NCBI GenBank assembly: GCA_963752695.1
Contig: CAVVZB010000003.1
Coordinates: forward strand, 493,210 to 557,209
Reading direction: 5' to 3'
DNA from: Bog-113 sp963752695
GTDB lineage: Bacteria > Acidobacteriota > Terriglobia > Bryobacterales > Bryobacteraceae
Length of the DNA stretch: 64,000 nucleotides
The position numbers were made by a program, and so were the translations under genes. Every line of letters starts with the position of its first letter. Positions within the stretch are counted from its first letter, which is position 1. This document shows, piece after piece, positions 1 to 8,616 of the stretch. The notes beneath the pieces are model-generated. The model was not told the DNA's origin. It searched no databases and saw only the letters and a program-made list of their open reading frames with translations.

Positions 1-1
1 C

Positions 2-412
2 GGGCGCGCCAGCTTCGCCACTTGGCTCTACCGCATCGCCTCAAATTGCTCGCTCGATCTGCTCCGCTCCAGCAAGTCCCGGCAGCGCCGCATTGTCCCA
101 ATTGCGCCCCACCAGGCCGGAGACGACGGTCCGCTGCTCGAAGATTTTCCGGCCTCTGGTCCGTCTCCCGAAGCCGTTACCCTGGCGCGCGAAATTACCC
201 GGCATCTTGCGCCCGCAATGCATCAGCTCACCCCGCAGGAACGGGCCGCTTTCACCCTTCGCCACTTGGAAGGCTTCAGCATCGAGGAGATCGGTCAAAC
301 CCTCAACATCCGCCGGAACGCCGCCAAGCATAGTGTCTTCCGCGCCGTGCAAAAGCTGCGCCGGGTACTTGAGCCCATTTTCCGCCAACACGCACCGGGA
401 ACAACCCTATGA
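2..412 (+). CDS. RNA polymerase ECF sigma factor (C-terminal part, cut by window edge)
   Basis: The frame is open from the first bases, so the true start lies outside the window. The visible 136 residues begin with FATWLYRIASN, typical of sigma region 2.4 of sigma-70 family ECF factors. They end with a sigma region 4 helix-turn-helix (LTPQERAAFTLRHLEGFSIEEIGQTL), which contacts the -35 element. Its stop codon overlaps the start of the next gene by 4 nt (ATGA), so the two are translationally coupled. That next gene looks like its anti-sigma factor. The identification as an ECF sigma factor is firm; the regulon is unknown. Confidence 0.9.
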   Translation, partial: GRASFATWLYRIASNCSLDLLRSSKSRQRRIVPIAPHQAGDDGPLLEDFPASGPSPEAVTLAREITRHLAPAMHQLTPQERAAFTLRHLEGFSIEEIGQTLNIRRNAAKHSVFRAVQKLRRVLEPIFRQHAPGTTL

Positions 413-1125
413 ATACGCCGCATCATCTGGATTACGACCAACTCACCCTTCTGTACTTCGACCACGGGCCCCCGGCCGCCCTCGATCACTTGAACGCCTG
501 CGCCGCGTGCCGCGACAGCTACTCTGAGATCACTCTCCTGCTGAACGCCGCTCGCGCAATCCCGGTCCCGGAAAAGGATACCGATTGGGAGCAGCGCCTC
601 TGGAACACGATCGCGCCGTCCGTCCGTCTGGCTCTTCCGCGCCCCCGGCCCATGCGCTTCAGCCCGTGGCTGCTGGCTCCGGCGTTTGCCGCGCTACTCG
701 CCATGGCGTTCCTCGTCGGCCGTTCTACCCGGCCCGCCCCAGCGGCGGCATTCTCGCCCCAGGCCCGCGAGCGCGTCCTCCTGATCACCCTTGGCGATCA
801 TCTCGACCGTTCGCAGATCGTCCTGGCGGAGCTGGTCAACGCGCCCGAAGGGGTCTCTCTCAACATTGCCGCCCAGCAACAACTCGCCGGATCGCTGGTG
901 AGTGAAAATCGCCTCTTGCGCCAAGTCGTCTCGCGTCAGGGTGACCTTTCCGACGCCGCCGTCCTCGATGACCTCGAACGTGTCCTCCTCGATGTGGCTC
1001 ACTCCCCAGCCGAAGTCTCGCCCGGAGAACTCGACCGGTTGCGCCAACGCATCGCCTCACAAGAGTTGCTATTCAAAGTGCGCGTCATTACCACAAACGT
1101 TCGTGAAAAAGGAATGAAATTATGA
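409..1125 (+). CDS. Anti-sigma factor-like membrane protein with N-terminal zinc-finger motif
   Basis: This 238-residue protein overlaps the sigma factor gene by 4 nt. Its N-terminus carries a His-x3-Cys-x2-Cys arrangement (DHLNACAACRD, about residues 26-36), the signature of zf-HC2/ZAS anti-sigma domains. A hydrophobic segment near residues 83-100 (FSPWLLAPAFAALLAMAFLVG) probably crosses the membrane. The remaining C-terminal part would be outside the cytoplasm and is predicted mostly helical. By context it probably holds the upstream ECF sigma factor at the membrane and releases it on a signal. The role is inferred from position and motif. Confidence 0.75.
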   Translation: MNTPHHLDYDQLTLLYFDHGPPAALDHLNACAACRDSYSEITLLLNAARAIPVPEKDTDWEQRLWNTIAPSVRLALPRPRPMRFSPWLLAPAFAALLAMAFLVGRSTRPAPAAAFSPQARERVLLITLGDHLDRSQIVLAELVNAPEGVSLNIAAQQQLAGSLVSENRLLRQVVSRQGDLSDAAVLDDLERVLLDVAHSPAEVSPGELDRLRQRIASQELLFKVRVITTNVREKGMKL

Positions 1126-2444
1126 ACTTAAGACTTCTCCTCGCATGCGCTGCTGCAACCCTCTCCGCCGTCGCCCAGCCGCCCGATTTCAGCGTTCTGC
1201 AGGATCAGCTCCGTAGCCCCGATACACAATCCCTGGCGATCGATACTGGGGAACTTAGTGCCAGCCTCGCCGCGCTTACCGCCGAAGCCGCGCTGCTTTC
1301 TCAGACCGTGGCTTCTGATCTTCCGTCCGGGGTCGACGACCCCGAATACGCAGCCGGCACGAGCGATCTAGACGCCCATCGTTACGAGGCCGCGATCCGG
1401 CATTTCAATGCCGTGATCGATCGCAAAGCCTCCCGCGTCGATAGTGCACTCTATTGGAAGGCCTACGCGCTCAATCGCTCCGGGCGGCATGCGGATGCGC
1501 TCGCAACAATCGCCCGGCTCCGCTCCGCCTTTCCTCAGAGCCGTTGGCTAGGTGACGCCCGGGCCCTGCAGGCGGAAATCAACGCAAAATCCGGCCATCC
1601 AGTCGATCCCGGTTCAGAAAACAATGAGGAGCTGAAACTGATCGCCGTCAACGGGCTCTTGCAATCCGACCCCGCGCGCGCTCTCCCGATACTTCAGGCG
1701 CTTCTCCACGGCAACCAATCCCCTGGCGTGAAAGATCGCGCGCTGTTCGTGCTTTCCCAATCCCGCTCGCCTGAAGCAAGCCAAACGCTGCTCGATCTGG
1801 CCCGCGGGAAAGCCGATCCCGATCTGCAGGTGAAGGCGATTCGGTACATCGGCATGATGGGCGCCGAGTCCACGCGTAAAGAGTTGGTCGATCTCTATTC
1901 GTCTTCTTCCGATAACCGCGTGAAACGGGAAATTATTCACGGGTACCTTCTATCCGGCGCCAAGTCACAACTGCTCGCCGTCGCCAAGAGCGAGCCCGAT
2001 AAAGAACTGCGTCTGGAAGCCGTTCGCGCGCTGGCCCAAACCGGGGCGAAAGACGAGCTCTGGACCCTTTACAAAGCCGACGTTCCACCAGACCTTCGGC
2101 GCGAAATTGTTCGCTCCATGCTGCTTGACGACGATTCGGCTCATCTCCTGGAAATTGCCAAGACCGAAAAGGATCTCGAGGTGCGCCGAACCGCGATCCA
2201 AACGCTTGCGCTTACTACACGGGGCGGCGAAGGCGGTACGCTAGCCGCTCTCTATCGCAGCGAATCCGATACCGCCATCAAGCGTGAACTCATTCGCGGG
2301 CTATTCCTTCAACAGAACGCGCGGGCATTGGTCGATCTCGCCCGCCAGGAAAGCAATCCCGAACTGAAACGCGAGATTGTCCAGCAGCTCTCCCTGATTC
2401 ATTCCAAAGACGCCACCGACTACCTAATGGAGATCCTGAAATGA
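1122..2444 (+). CDS. Exported HEAT-repeat protein (TPR-like N-terminal part)
   Basis: The 440-residue product starts with a signal peptide (MNLRLLLACAAATLSAVAQP). A segment around residues 75-165 has TPR-like helices (AGTSDLDAHRYEAAIRHFNAV). The rest, from about residue 165, is a run of HEAT/armadillo-type repeats with recurring LLDLARGKADPDLQVKAIRYIG-like units. Such solenoids bind proteins and have no enzymatic motif. Its ATG overlaps the anti-sigma stop (ATGA), and it in turn overlaps the next HEAT gene, so four genes appear to form one operon controlled by the sigma factor. A periplasmic sensing or scaffold role is inference. Confidence 0.75.
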   Translation: MNLRLLLACAAATLSAVAQPPDFSVLQDQLRSPDTQSLAIDTGELSASLAALTAEAALLSQTVASDLPSGVDDPEYAAGTSDLDAHRYEAAIRHFNAVIDRKASRVDSALYWKAYALNRSGRHADALATIARLRSAFPQSRWLGDARALQAEINAKSGHPVDPGSENNEELKLIAVNGLLQSDPARALPILQALLHGNQSPGVKDRALFVLSQSRSPEASQTLLDLARGKADPDLQVKAIRYIGMMGAESTRKELVDLYSSSSDNRVKREIIHGYLLSGAKSQLLAVAKSEPDKELRLEAVRALAQTGAKDELWTLYKADVPPDLRREIVRSMLLDDDSAHLLEIAKTEKDLEVRRTAIQTLALTTRGGEGGTLAALYRSESDTAIKRELIRGLFLQQNARALVDLARQESNPELKREIVQQLSLIHSKDATDYLMEILK

Positions 2445-3478
2445 AGCTTTTCGCCCTACTGCTCTTTTCCGCACTCACTGTTTACAGCCAAACCCCCAAG
2501 GTCACCCATGCTCAATTCGAAACACGAAACCTCTCCGGGGACACCGCTGCTGAGCTGAAAAAGCTTATTGCCGCTGAAGCTGGTCCCTTGTGGATCGGAT
2601 ACGCGGTGGAAGCTCAGGACCGGCATTTCGAATCGTGTTGCTGGGAGCACGGCGTGTCGGGTTGTCCTCTCGAAACAGCCGGCGGCCATTCCTCCTACAA
2701 TTCCCAAGGGCAGCAGCACCAGCACGAGGAGTCTTCAATACTGTTGGTGCTCCTCCGCGTTCAGAATCGAGTCCTCGATACAGTCCGGCCGATGTCCGGT
2801 GCTTGCCCGCTGGATGCCGGTGGCTTGCGCTTCGTCTTTGTCACTGGCGTTTCCCCTTCCGCAAGTGTGGCGTTCCTGTCCGGACAACTCGACCCATCTG
2901 CCCGGACGCACCAGCCCGATTCCCTCCTGGCGACTATCGCTCTGCACGCCGGTAACGAGGCCGAACTGGCCCTCGAGCGTCTTGCCAGGCCGATTGAGCC
3001 TGAGTGGCTTCGCGAGAAAGCGCTCTTCTGGCTCGCCAGCGCTCGCGGTGGTCCTGGACTGGCAGCTGTACGTAATGCGGCTGAGCATGACCCCAGCCCC
3101 GCCATCCGCGAGAAAACGATGTTCGATCTTTCGATCAGCAAGGAACCCGAGGCCGTAGGGGCTCTCATGCACTTCGCGAAGTACGATCCCGACCCGCGCG
3201 TGCGCCGTCAGGCAATCTTCTGGATTGCGACAAAAGCCGGAGACCGCGCAAAGTCAGCTATTGCCGACGCCATTGCCAATGACCCTGACATCGAAGTCAA
3301 GAAGCACGCCGTGTTCGGACTTCAACAACTGCCTCCCGACCAGGGCATCCCGCTGCTAATTCAGGTAGCAAGAACGAATAAGAATGGTGAAGTCAGAAAA
3401 CAGGCAATATTCTGGCTTGGCCAATCCGGTGACCCCCGCGCGCTCGCTTTCTTCCAAGAGATCCTGGGAGGCAGCTAA
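2441..3478 (+). CDS. Exported HEAT-repeat protein
   Basis: The 345-residue protein overlaps the preceding gene by 4 nt and starts with a signal peptide (MKLFALLLFSALTVYS). The middle has a Cys/His-rich stretch (ESCCWEHGVSGCP, about residues 64-77), followed by a His/Gln-rich loop. The C-terminal 170 residues are HEAT repeats with the recurring phrase VRRQAIFWI / IREKTMFDL / VKKHAVFGL. It is the last gene of the sigma, anti-sigma, HEAT, HEAT operon. The Cys cluster could bind metal or form disulfides outside the cytoplasm. Function is not known. Confidence 0.72.
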   Translation: MKLFALLLFSALTVYSQTPKVTHAQFETRNLSGDTAAELKKLIAAEAGPLWIGYAVEAQDRHFESCCWEHGVSGCPLETAGGHSSYNSQGQQHQHEESSILLVLLRVQNRVLDTVRPMSGACPLDAGGLRFVFVTGVSPSASVAFLSGQLDPSARTHQPDSLLATIALHAGNEAELALERLARPIEPEWLREKALFWLASARGGPGLAAVRNAAEHDPSPAIREKTMFDLSISKEPEAVGALMHFAKYDPDPRVRRQAIFWIATKAGDRAKSAIADAIANDPDIEVKKHAVFGLQQLPPDQGIPLLIQVARTNKNGEVRKQAIFWLGQSGDPRALAFFQEILGGS

Positions 3479-3485
3479 GAACGGC

Positions 3486-5207
3486 CTACCAGCGGATTCG
3501 CAGCAGCGACACTGCTTGCCGCGGCATCGCAAATTGGATGCTAGCCTTACCTCCCTTTGCCTGCGCTTCTGCAATCCCGTCGATCGTCTGCAATTTCCCG
3601 GCGGCTTCCAACTGAGCGTATTCGGCTGGGCTCGGCTTCTGAGGCGAGCCCATCTTTTGCCACGCCGTAAAGGCATTGCTATGGGTCTGGTCGATTTGGA
3701 ACCGCTCAATCGAAAGACGTTTTGCCCGGCTAGGCAGCCCCATTAGTTCCAGGGTCACCTGCGCGTCCGGTCCCGGCAGATCGTCGTCATGATAGTTCCA
3801 CGCCATCACCGTAATTTCCCGGTCCGCGCGCGCAGCGCTTCCATCGATATCCGGCCGCCCCCTTACTCCCGATGCGAGAATCGCATCCAACCCCAATCCC
3901 CCGCTGCTCTCGACCTCTAAACGCTCCCCTCGCATCAAAGCAGCCATTCGAAATACATTCAGAACGGGCTTCTCGATTCCGTTGGTCGCCAATGTCCGGA
4001 ACCCTTCGAAGTACGGCTGGTCCTCAAACTCGAATGCCCACGTAAGCATGCCCGCGATATTGGCATTTCGTTCCGTGGCGAGCTTCGCAATATTGCTCAT
4101 CATTGCCGCGGTATAGCACGGGTACAGCGTTCCGTTTCGATACGCATTCTCCGGATGGTTGCGCGCCGAGCACGCTGCACAGCCCTCGGGATCGGACTCA
4201 CTTAGGATGATCGGCAAGTGGCGAAATCGCTCGAAAGCAGTCACGATCTTCATGCCCTCGGATACATCCCGCAAGTTCTTCGCAATACCCATCTGCACCC
4301 GCCCATCCACCAGTCGCGGCGCGCCCTTGGCGTGGTAAGTAATGAAGTCGAGCGGCGCACCCGCTCCGCCAGTAGCCAGGTTCTTTCCGCTATCGCAGTG
4401 CGCCAGGAAAAGCCGCAGGAATGCCGCGGCGTGTTCCCCAGCCGGACCCGTACTGGCCGGACCGCCCACGCGCGCACCGGGCGCAGCGCGCTTTACCGCA
4501 TCCACCGCAAAATCGTACAGTTGGTCGTACTCTTCTGGAGTGCCTTGCCAGTACTCGATATCAGGCTCATTCCAAACTTCCCAGTACCAGTTATTCACCT
4601 CCGCCGCCCCGTACTTCTCCACCGAGTGCTTCACCCACTCGTAAATCAGAGCAGCCCACTTTTTGTAGTCCCGGGGAGGATAGGCCCACCCCGCGCGAAT
4701 CCGGGTGCGCGGCCAATCGTGTTTGTAAGGTTCCGGATTCGTGGACAAGGCTTCAGGCATGAATCCGATTTCCATTAACGGCTTGGCCTTGGCTTGAATA
4801 TACGTATCTATAATGCGGTCGACGATCGTCCAGTCGTAGATCGGTTTCCCATCTTTGTCCTCCGTGTACGCGTTGGTGGACCCCCACTTCAAAGACGCGG
4901 TCCCGTCTCCGGTAGTCAACAAATTGTGGGTGCGGAAGTACACCGGCCCGTATCCCGTACTGGTTAGTTCCCCAATTAGCTTCGCTCCGTTCCGCGTGTA
5001 GGTATAGTTCGGCTCGTCATAACCGAAGTACGGCCAAATTGCGCGAAAAGGCCCTGCGCTATGAGAGGCGTCGATCCGCATAGTTACGCGTTCCTGGGGC
5101 TGCTCCGGCGAGTTCTGCGCTTCAGCTGTCCGTACTGCCACGCTTACCGTGACTGCCAGAACACACCAGATGGCCAGCCGTATTGTCCGTCTCACGCGCA
5201 AAAGCAT
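3486..5207 (-). CDS. Glycoside hydrolase family 39-like beta-xylosidase, exported
   Basis: Starting at the ATG at 5207 gives 573 residues with a clean signal peptide (MLLRVRRTIRLAIWCVLAVTV). The frame is open upstream to 5285, but that would run into fliW. The fold is a GH39/clan-A type TIM barrel. WEVWNEPD contains the Asn-Glu-Pro of the acid/base glutamate. PIILSESDPEG carries a plausible nucleophile glutamate. The C-terminal beta-rich part follows the GH39 pattern. Expected activity is exo-hydrolysis of xylan-like or related beta-glycosides in the periplasm or outside. It is transcribed divergently from fliW across about 60 bp. The substrate is not certain. Confidence 0.8.
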   Translation of the reverse strand: MLLRVRRTIRLAIWCVLAVTVSVAVRTAEAQNSPEQPQERVTMRIDASHSAGPFRAIWPYFGYDEPNYTYTRNGAKLIGELTSTGYGPVYFRTHNLLTTGDGTASLKWGSTNAYTEDKDGKPIYDWTIVDRIIDTYIQAKAKPLMEIGFMPEALSTNPEPYKHDWPRTRIRAGWAYPPRDYKKWAALIYEWVKHSVEKYGAAEVNNWYWEVWNEPDIEYWQGTPEEYDQLYDFAVDAVKRAAPGARVGGPASTGPAGEHAAAFLRLFLAHCDSGKNLATGGAGAPLDFITYHAKGAPRLVDGRVQMGIAKNLRDVSEGMKIVTAFERFRHLPIILSESDPEGCAACSARNHPENAYRNGTLYPCYTAAMMSNIAKLATERNANIAGMLTWAFEFEDQPYFEGFRTLATNGIEKPVLNVFRMAALMRGERLEVESSGGLGLDAILASGVRGRPDIDGSAARADREITVMAWNYHDDDLPGPDAQVTLELMGLPSRAKRLSIERFQIDQTHSNAFTAWQKMGSPQKPSPAEYAQLEAAGKLQTIDGIAEAQAKGGKASIQFAMPRQAVSLLRIRW

Positions 5208-5269
5208 AACAGACCGAAAAATCCGAGAGCCGGGAGCGCCATGGCCACTTCCTCGACAGGCAACCCGGA

Positions 5270-5731
5270 ATGGAACACATCGCATCCTCGCCGGCGGACC
5301 AGAGCTACCTCGCCTCTGGTGCTGTCATCAGCTTTCCCAACGGCCTTCCCGGGTTCCACGAGCACCAGCGTTTTTCGCTTGCTGCTCCCGATGACCTTCA
5401 TCCGCTTGTCTACCTGCAAAGTCTCGCTCCGCCGTACCCGCGCTTCATCCTTCTGCCCGCCCGGTTGATCGATGCCGAGTATCAGGTTCATCTCGAGCCC
5501 TGGGACCGGGATCTTCTGTTTCCGCCCGGTTTTCATGAGGGTATTCGGTTGGATGAGGAAATTACTTTATACTTCGTGGTCTCAGTCGCGGAAAATAGTT
5601 CGCCCACGGTCAACATGCTGGCGCCGATTGCCATCCGTACGGCGCTGCTGCTCGGCGTCCAGGCCGTACGTTCCGACCGCCGCTACTCTCACGCCCAGCC
5701 CTTGCCCGCTGCCGAAAGCAGGGTCTCCTAA
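5270..5731 (+). CDS. fliW: Flagellar assembly factor FliW
   Basis: The 153-residue protein matches FliW in length and in the conserved early block GAVISFPNGLPGFHEHQRFSL and the later LEPWDRDLLF region. In the known system (Bacillus, Campylobacter) FliW binds both flagellin and CsrA: when flagellin is exported, free FliW sequesters CsrA and flagellin translation resumes. The stop codon overlaps the csrA start (TAATG) and flagellin lies 370 bp downstream, so all three partners are adjacent. The regulatory logic is established for the family and inferred here from synteny. Confidence 0.9.
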   Translation: MEHIASSPADQSYLASGAVISFPNGLPGFHEHQRFSLAAPDDLHPLVYLQSLAPPYPRFILLPARLIDAEYQVHLEPWDRDLLFPPGFHEGIRLDEEITLYFVVSVAENSSPTVNMLAPIAIRTALLLGVQAVRSDRRYSHAQPLPAAESRVS

Positions 5732-5964
5732 TGCTGGTCCTCAGCCGCCGCGTGACCGAGTGCCTTCGCATCGGAGACGATGTCGAAGTTGAAGTCCTGG
5801 CCATCTCCGGCAATCAGGTCAAGCTCGGCATCCGTGCTCCCAGGCAAATACCCGTCATGCGAACCGAACTGATAAACACCATCCAGCAGAACACGCTCGC
5901 CGCCCGCACCGGCCCCCACGACGTGATCCTTAACCTGCCCGCCTTCCCGGCGAAATCCCGCTAA
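5731..5964 (+). CDS. csrA: Carbon storage/translation regulator CsrA
   Basis: The 77-residue product begins MLVLSRRVTECLRIGDDVEVEVL and contains QVKLGIRAPRQIPVMR, the conserved CsrA core with the RNA-binding arginines near each end. CsrA dimers bind GGA motifs in mRNA leaders and usually block translation. Its start overlaps the fliW stop by one base, so expression is coupled. The C-terminal extension after about residue 55 is slightly longer than the E. coli protein. A likely target is the flagellin leader just downstream, where an AAGGA motif lies in the ribosome binding site. Confidence 0.93.
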   Translation: MLVLSRRVTECLRIGDDVEVEVLAISGNQVKLGIRAPRQIPVMRTELINTIQQNTLAARTGPHDVILNLPAFPAKSR

Positions 5965-6002
5965 ACTTGCTGACCTCGAAATGTATTTCACATTTTTTTC
6001 TC

Positions 6003-6028
6003 TAGAACTTTTCAATTCACTCCGATAA
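6003..6028 (+). promoter_or_regulatory. Sigma-28 (FliA) type promoter of the flagellin gene
   Basis: TAGAACTT at 6003-6010 and TCCGATAA at 6021-6028, separated by 10 bp, are close to the flagellar consensus TAAAGTTT-N11-GCCGATAA. The position, about 75 bp before the flagellin ATG, is right for a class 3 flagellar promoter. The transcript would carry a leader of roughly 65 nt. Confidence 0.65.
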
Positions 6029-6089
6029 GCCTTTTGTCCGGTAAGAAATTTCCGGCTAGCGAGAACCAAGAATTTTCGCCAAACATTTC

Positions 6090-6095
6090 AAGGAG
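6090..6095 (+). promoter_or_regulatory. Flagellin ribosome binding site with overlapping CsrA-type AAGGA motif
   Basis: AAGGAG sits 6 nt before the flagellin ATG and is a strong Shine-Dalgarno sequence. It contains the A-N-GGA core that CsrA recognises, as in the hag leader of Bacillus, so CsrA bound here would block initiation. This is the only GGA in the predicted leader, and I did not find a second site. Confidence 0.5.
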
Positions 6096-6101
6096 TGAAT
6101 C

Positions 6102-8546
6102 ATGTTTTCTATCAACACCAACATCGCCTCGCTGATCGCCCAGAACAATCTGGCCGCGTCCAGCACCTTACAAGGCAACACCATTGCCCAGGTCAGTTCC
6201 GGCCTGCGCATTACACAAAGCGGCAATGACGCTGCCGGGCTTGCTATCGCCAATGGCTATCGCTCCGATGTAGCCGTGCTCACCCAGGGAATTCAGAACG
6301 CCAGCAACGGCCAGGGACAGCTGCAGACCATCGATGGGGGCCTGAATAATATCTCCCAGTTGCTTGATCGTGCGCGTACGCTGGCCACCGAATCGGCCTC
6401 CGGAACCTTCGCCAGCGGCGATGCCGGACGCGTCACGCTGAACGCCGAGTTTCAGAGCGTGTTAGGTGAAATCGACCGGCAGGCGCAGTCGATCGGTTTG
6501 AACTCGGGCGGCATATTTAACAAGAGTCTGTCGGTATTCATCGGCGGCGGGCGCTCGGAAGGCAATGTCGATGCCATTGCCAACGGCTCTGTTTCCGTGG
6601 ATCTGAGCAACTCTTCCGTAGACACCAAGAGTTTGGGTCTGCAAGGCGTTCAGGTTCAGGGCAAAGCCTCGGTCGACTTGAGCTCCGGACAGGCCACCAG
6701 CGTCGGCAACATCGTTGCCGATAACACCAACCGGTCCTCGGAAGCAAGCGGCGGATACACCGTGTTTCAGATTTCCGGTCCCGGCTTTTCCGACGGCAAT
6801 AAGATCGCCCTCGCGGTCAATCTTAATGGCGTCACCGACACAACGTCCCTTGCCGCTGCGGTGAACTCCGCGATTCAGGCCGCTGGTACCGCGGGAACGC
6901 AATTTGGCACCGCATTCAAGAACGCCAACATAACCGCTACCGTGGCGACCGATGCTAATGGCGGCCAGCACTTGGCATTCAACTCCAGCAATACTGCTTT
7001 CCAGGTCCAAGCAGGCGATCGCGTGTCCAACGCCCTGCTCGGAAACATCTCTTCCGGCACCACTGGCGCGGCCATTGTTTCCACCGTCACCGGATCAGCG
7101 AGCAGCCTGGCGGCAAGCACCCTGTTTACCCACAACGTCAGCATTCAGTTCCAGGGCGCGGGCCTGAGTAGCCCGATCGCAATTTCTCTTCCCAGCACGG
7201 ACGGCACTGCAGGTGGCGCCATCGCCGACCTGACGGCTCAAGTCGCCGCGAACTCGTCTCTCCAACAGGCCGGCATCACCGTCACTGGCGGTACTGCAGG
7301 TTCGCCGATCGTTTTCTCCAGCAGCACGGGGCAGAAATTTTCGGTTCAGGCTTCCGGCGACGTGAACAACGTGCTCGGGCTTGGGACCGGACTCGCGGGT
7401 GCGGGCGGAGCCGTTAACTACACCTCGATCACCGCGGGGGCGGCTTACTCCAACGTTGGGGCAGCCGGTAACGCGTCCTTCGAGTTCTCATTCAATGGTG
7501 GCGCGTCCAGCGCAAACAGCATCTCGGCCTCCCTGACCGCTGGTGACGCAGCTGGTGGAAACGGCCGATCGGCAGCCGACTTGGTCAGCGCCCTTAACGC
7601 CGCGATCAATCTGAATAGCAGCTTAACGGCTGCGGGATTGGTGGCCACCCAGACCGGCGGCGTGATCAGCTTCAGCTCCAACAACGGCACTTCGTTCCAG
7701 GCCAACTCGACAGGGGTAAACGTCGGGTTCGGCGCCCCGGGTCAGTCGTTCACTGGAAATGTTGCCTCGGCGGCTACCAGCAACACCCTCGACGCGAGCG
7801 GCGCGAACCAGTTGGGCGCCATTCAAGGCGGCATCAACACGGCTCAACCGCTCGGCTTCTCGGGAATAGCCTACGGCAGCGACACCCAGTCACTTACTAT
7901 TAACGCCTCCGGTCCTAGCGGTAACGCCGCACCTTTGACCATCACGCTCGGCAATAACGCCACTACCGGCGTCCAGAATGCCGCCACAATCGACCAGGCA
8001 ATCGCGACCATCAATACGGCGCTGCAGAAATCGAACGTCTCCGCGTTACAGAGCATCGTGGCTGTCAAAGACGATTCTTCCGGTACGGAAAAGATCAATT
8101 TCCTGAGCGCTACCTCCACTTTCCAGGTTTCGGTCGGCACCACCGCGACCGGCACCGGCGGAGCCACCGCGGTCAATAATCTCGGTGTGCAGTCTCAGGG
8201 TGTCAACGCTGGTTCCCAGGTTGTTGGTGCTGGCGGAAACACCGACATCAGCAACCAAAGCAGCGCCCAGGCCGCGGTGACCGCGATCTCTAACGCTGTC
8301 GCGGCTCTCGGTAACTCCCAAGCGGTTGTCGGACGTGGCGAGAACGAGTTTACATACGCGTCCAACCTCGCCCAATCCCAACTCACCAATGAAACCGCCG
8401 CCGAATCCCAGATTCGCGACGCCAACTTGGCGCAAGCTTCCGCCAACCTCACTAAAGCGCAGATCCTGCTCCAGGCCGGCGTTGCCGCGCTCTCCCAGGC
8501 GAACTCCGCGCCGCAATCCTTGCTGACCTTATTGCAAGGTCACTAA
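6102..8546 (+). CDS. fliC: Flagellin with unusually large variable domain
   Basis: The 814-residue protein has the conserved flagellin N-terminus (FSINTNIASLIAQNNLAASS, then SSGLRITQSGNDAAGLAIAN) and C-terminus (SQIRDANLAQASANLTKAQ ending in SLLTLLQGH), which form the D0/D1 filament core. Typical flagellins have 270-550 residues. Here about 570 central residues, rich in Ala, Ser, Thr, Gly and Asn, form the surface-exposed part. They contain several recurring hook-IN-like units (TAFQVQAGDRVSNALLG, KFSVQASGDVNNVLGLG, TSFQANSTGVNVGFG). It has its own sigma-28 promoter and a strong terminator. No other structural flagellar gene is in the window. Confidence 0.93.
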   Translation: MFSINTNIASLIAQNNLAASSTLQGNTIAQVSSGLRITQSGNDAAGLAIANGYRSDVAVLTQGIQNASNGQGQLQTIDGGLNNISQLLDRARTLATESASGTFASGDAGRVTLNAEFQSVLGEIDRQAQSIGLNSGGIFNKSLSVFIGGGRSEGNVDAIANGSVSVDLSNSSVDTKSLGLQGVQVQGKASVDLSSGQATSVGNIVADNTNRSSEASGGYTVFQISGPGFSDGNKIALAVNLNGVTDTTSLAAAVNSAIQAAGTAGTQFGTAFKNANITATVATDANGGQHLAFNSSNTAFQVQAGDRVSNALLGNISSGTTGAAIVSTVTGSASSLAASTLFTHNVSIQFQGAGLSSPIAISLPSTDGTAGGAIADLTAQVAANSSLQQAGITVTGGTAGSPIVFSSSTGQKFSVQASGDVNNVLGLGTGLAGAGGAVNYTSITAGAAYSNVGAAGNASFEFSFNGGASSANSISASLTAGDAAGGNGRSAADLVSALNAAINLNSSLTAAGLVATQTGGVISFSSNNGTSFQANSTGVNVGFGAPGQSFTGNVASAATSNTLDASGANQLGAIQGGINTAQPLGFSGIAYGSDTQSLTINASGPSGNAAPLTITLGNNATTGVQNAATIDQAIATINTALQKSNVSALQSIVAVKDDSSGTEKINFLSATSTFQVSVGTTATGTGGATAVNNLGVQSQGVNAGSQVVGAGGNTDISNQSSAQAAVTAISNAVAALGNSQAVVGRGENEFTYASNLAQSQLTNETAAESQIRDANLAQASANLTKAQILLQAGVAALSQANSAPQSLLTLLQGH

Positions 8547-8553
8547 AAACAGT

Positions 8554-8589
8554 AACGCGGGCGGGTGATCTTAAACCCGTCCGCGTTTT
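8554..8589 (+). terminator. Rho-independent terminator after flagellin
   Basis: AACGCGGGCGGGT (8554-8566) pairs with ACCCGTCCGCGTT (8575-8587) through 13 base pairs, with one G-T wobble, around an 8-nt loop. It is followed by a short T run. It lies 8 bp after the flagellin stop. Confidence 0.85.
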
Positions 8590-8616
8590 GACTTCTGCGG
8601 TCTCCTCGGTTGGCGC

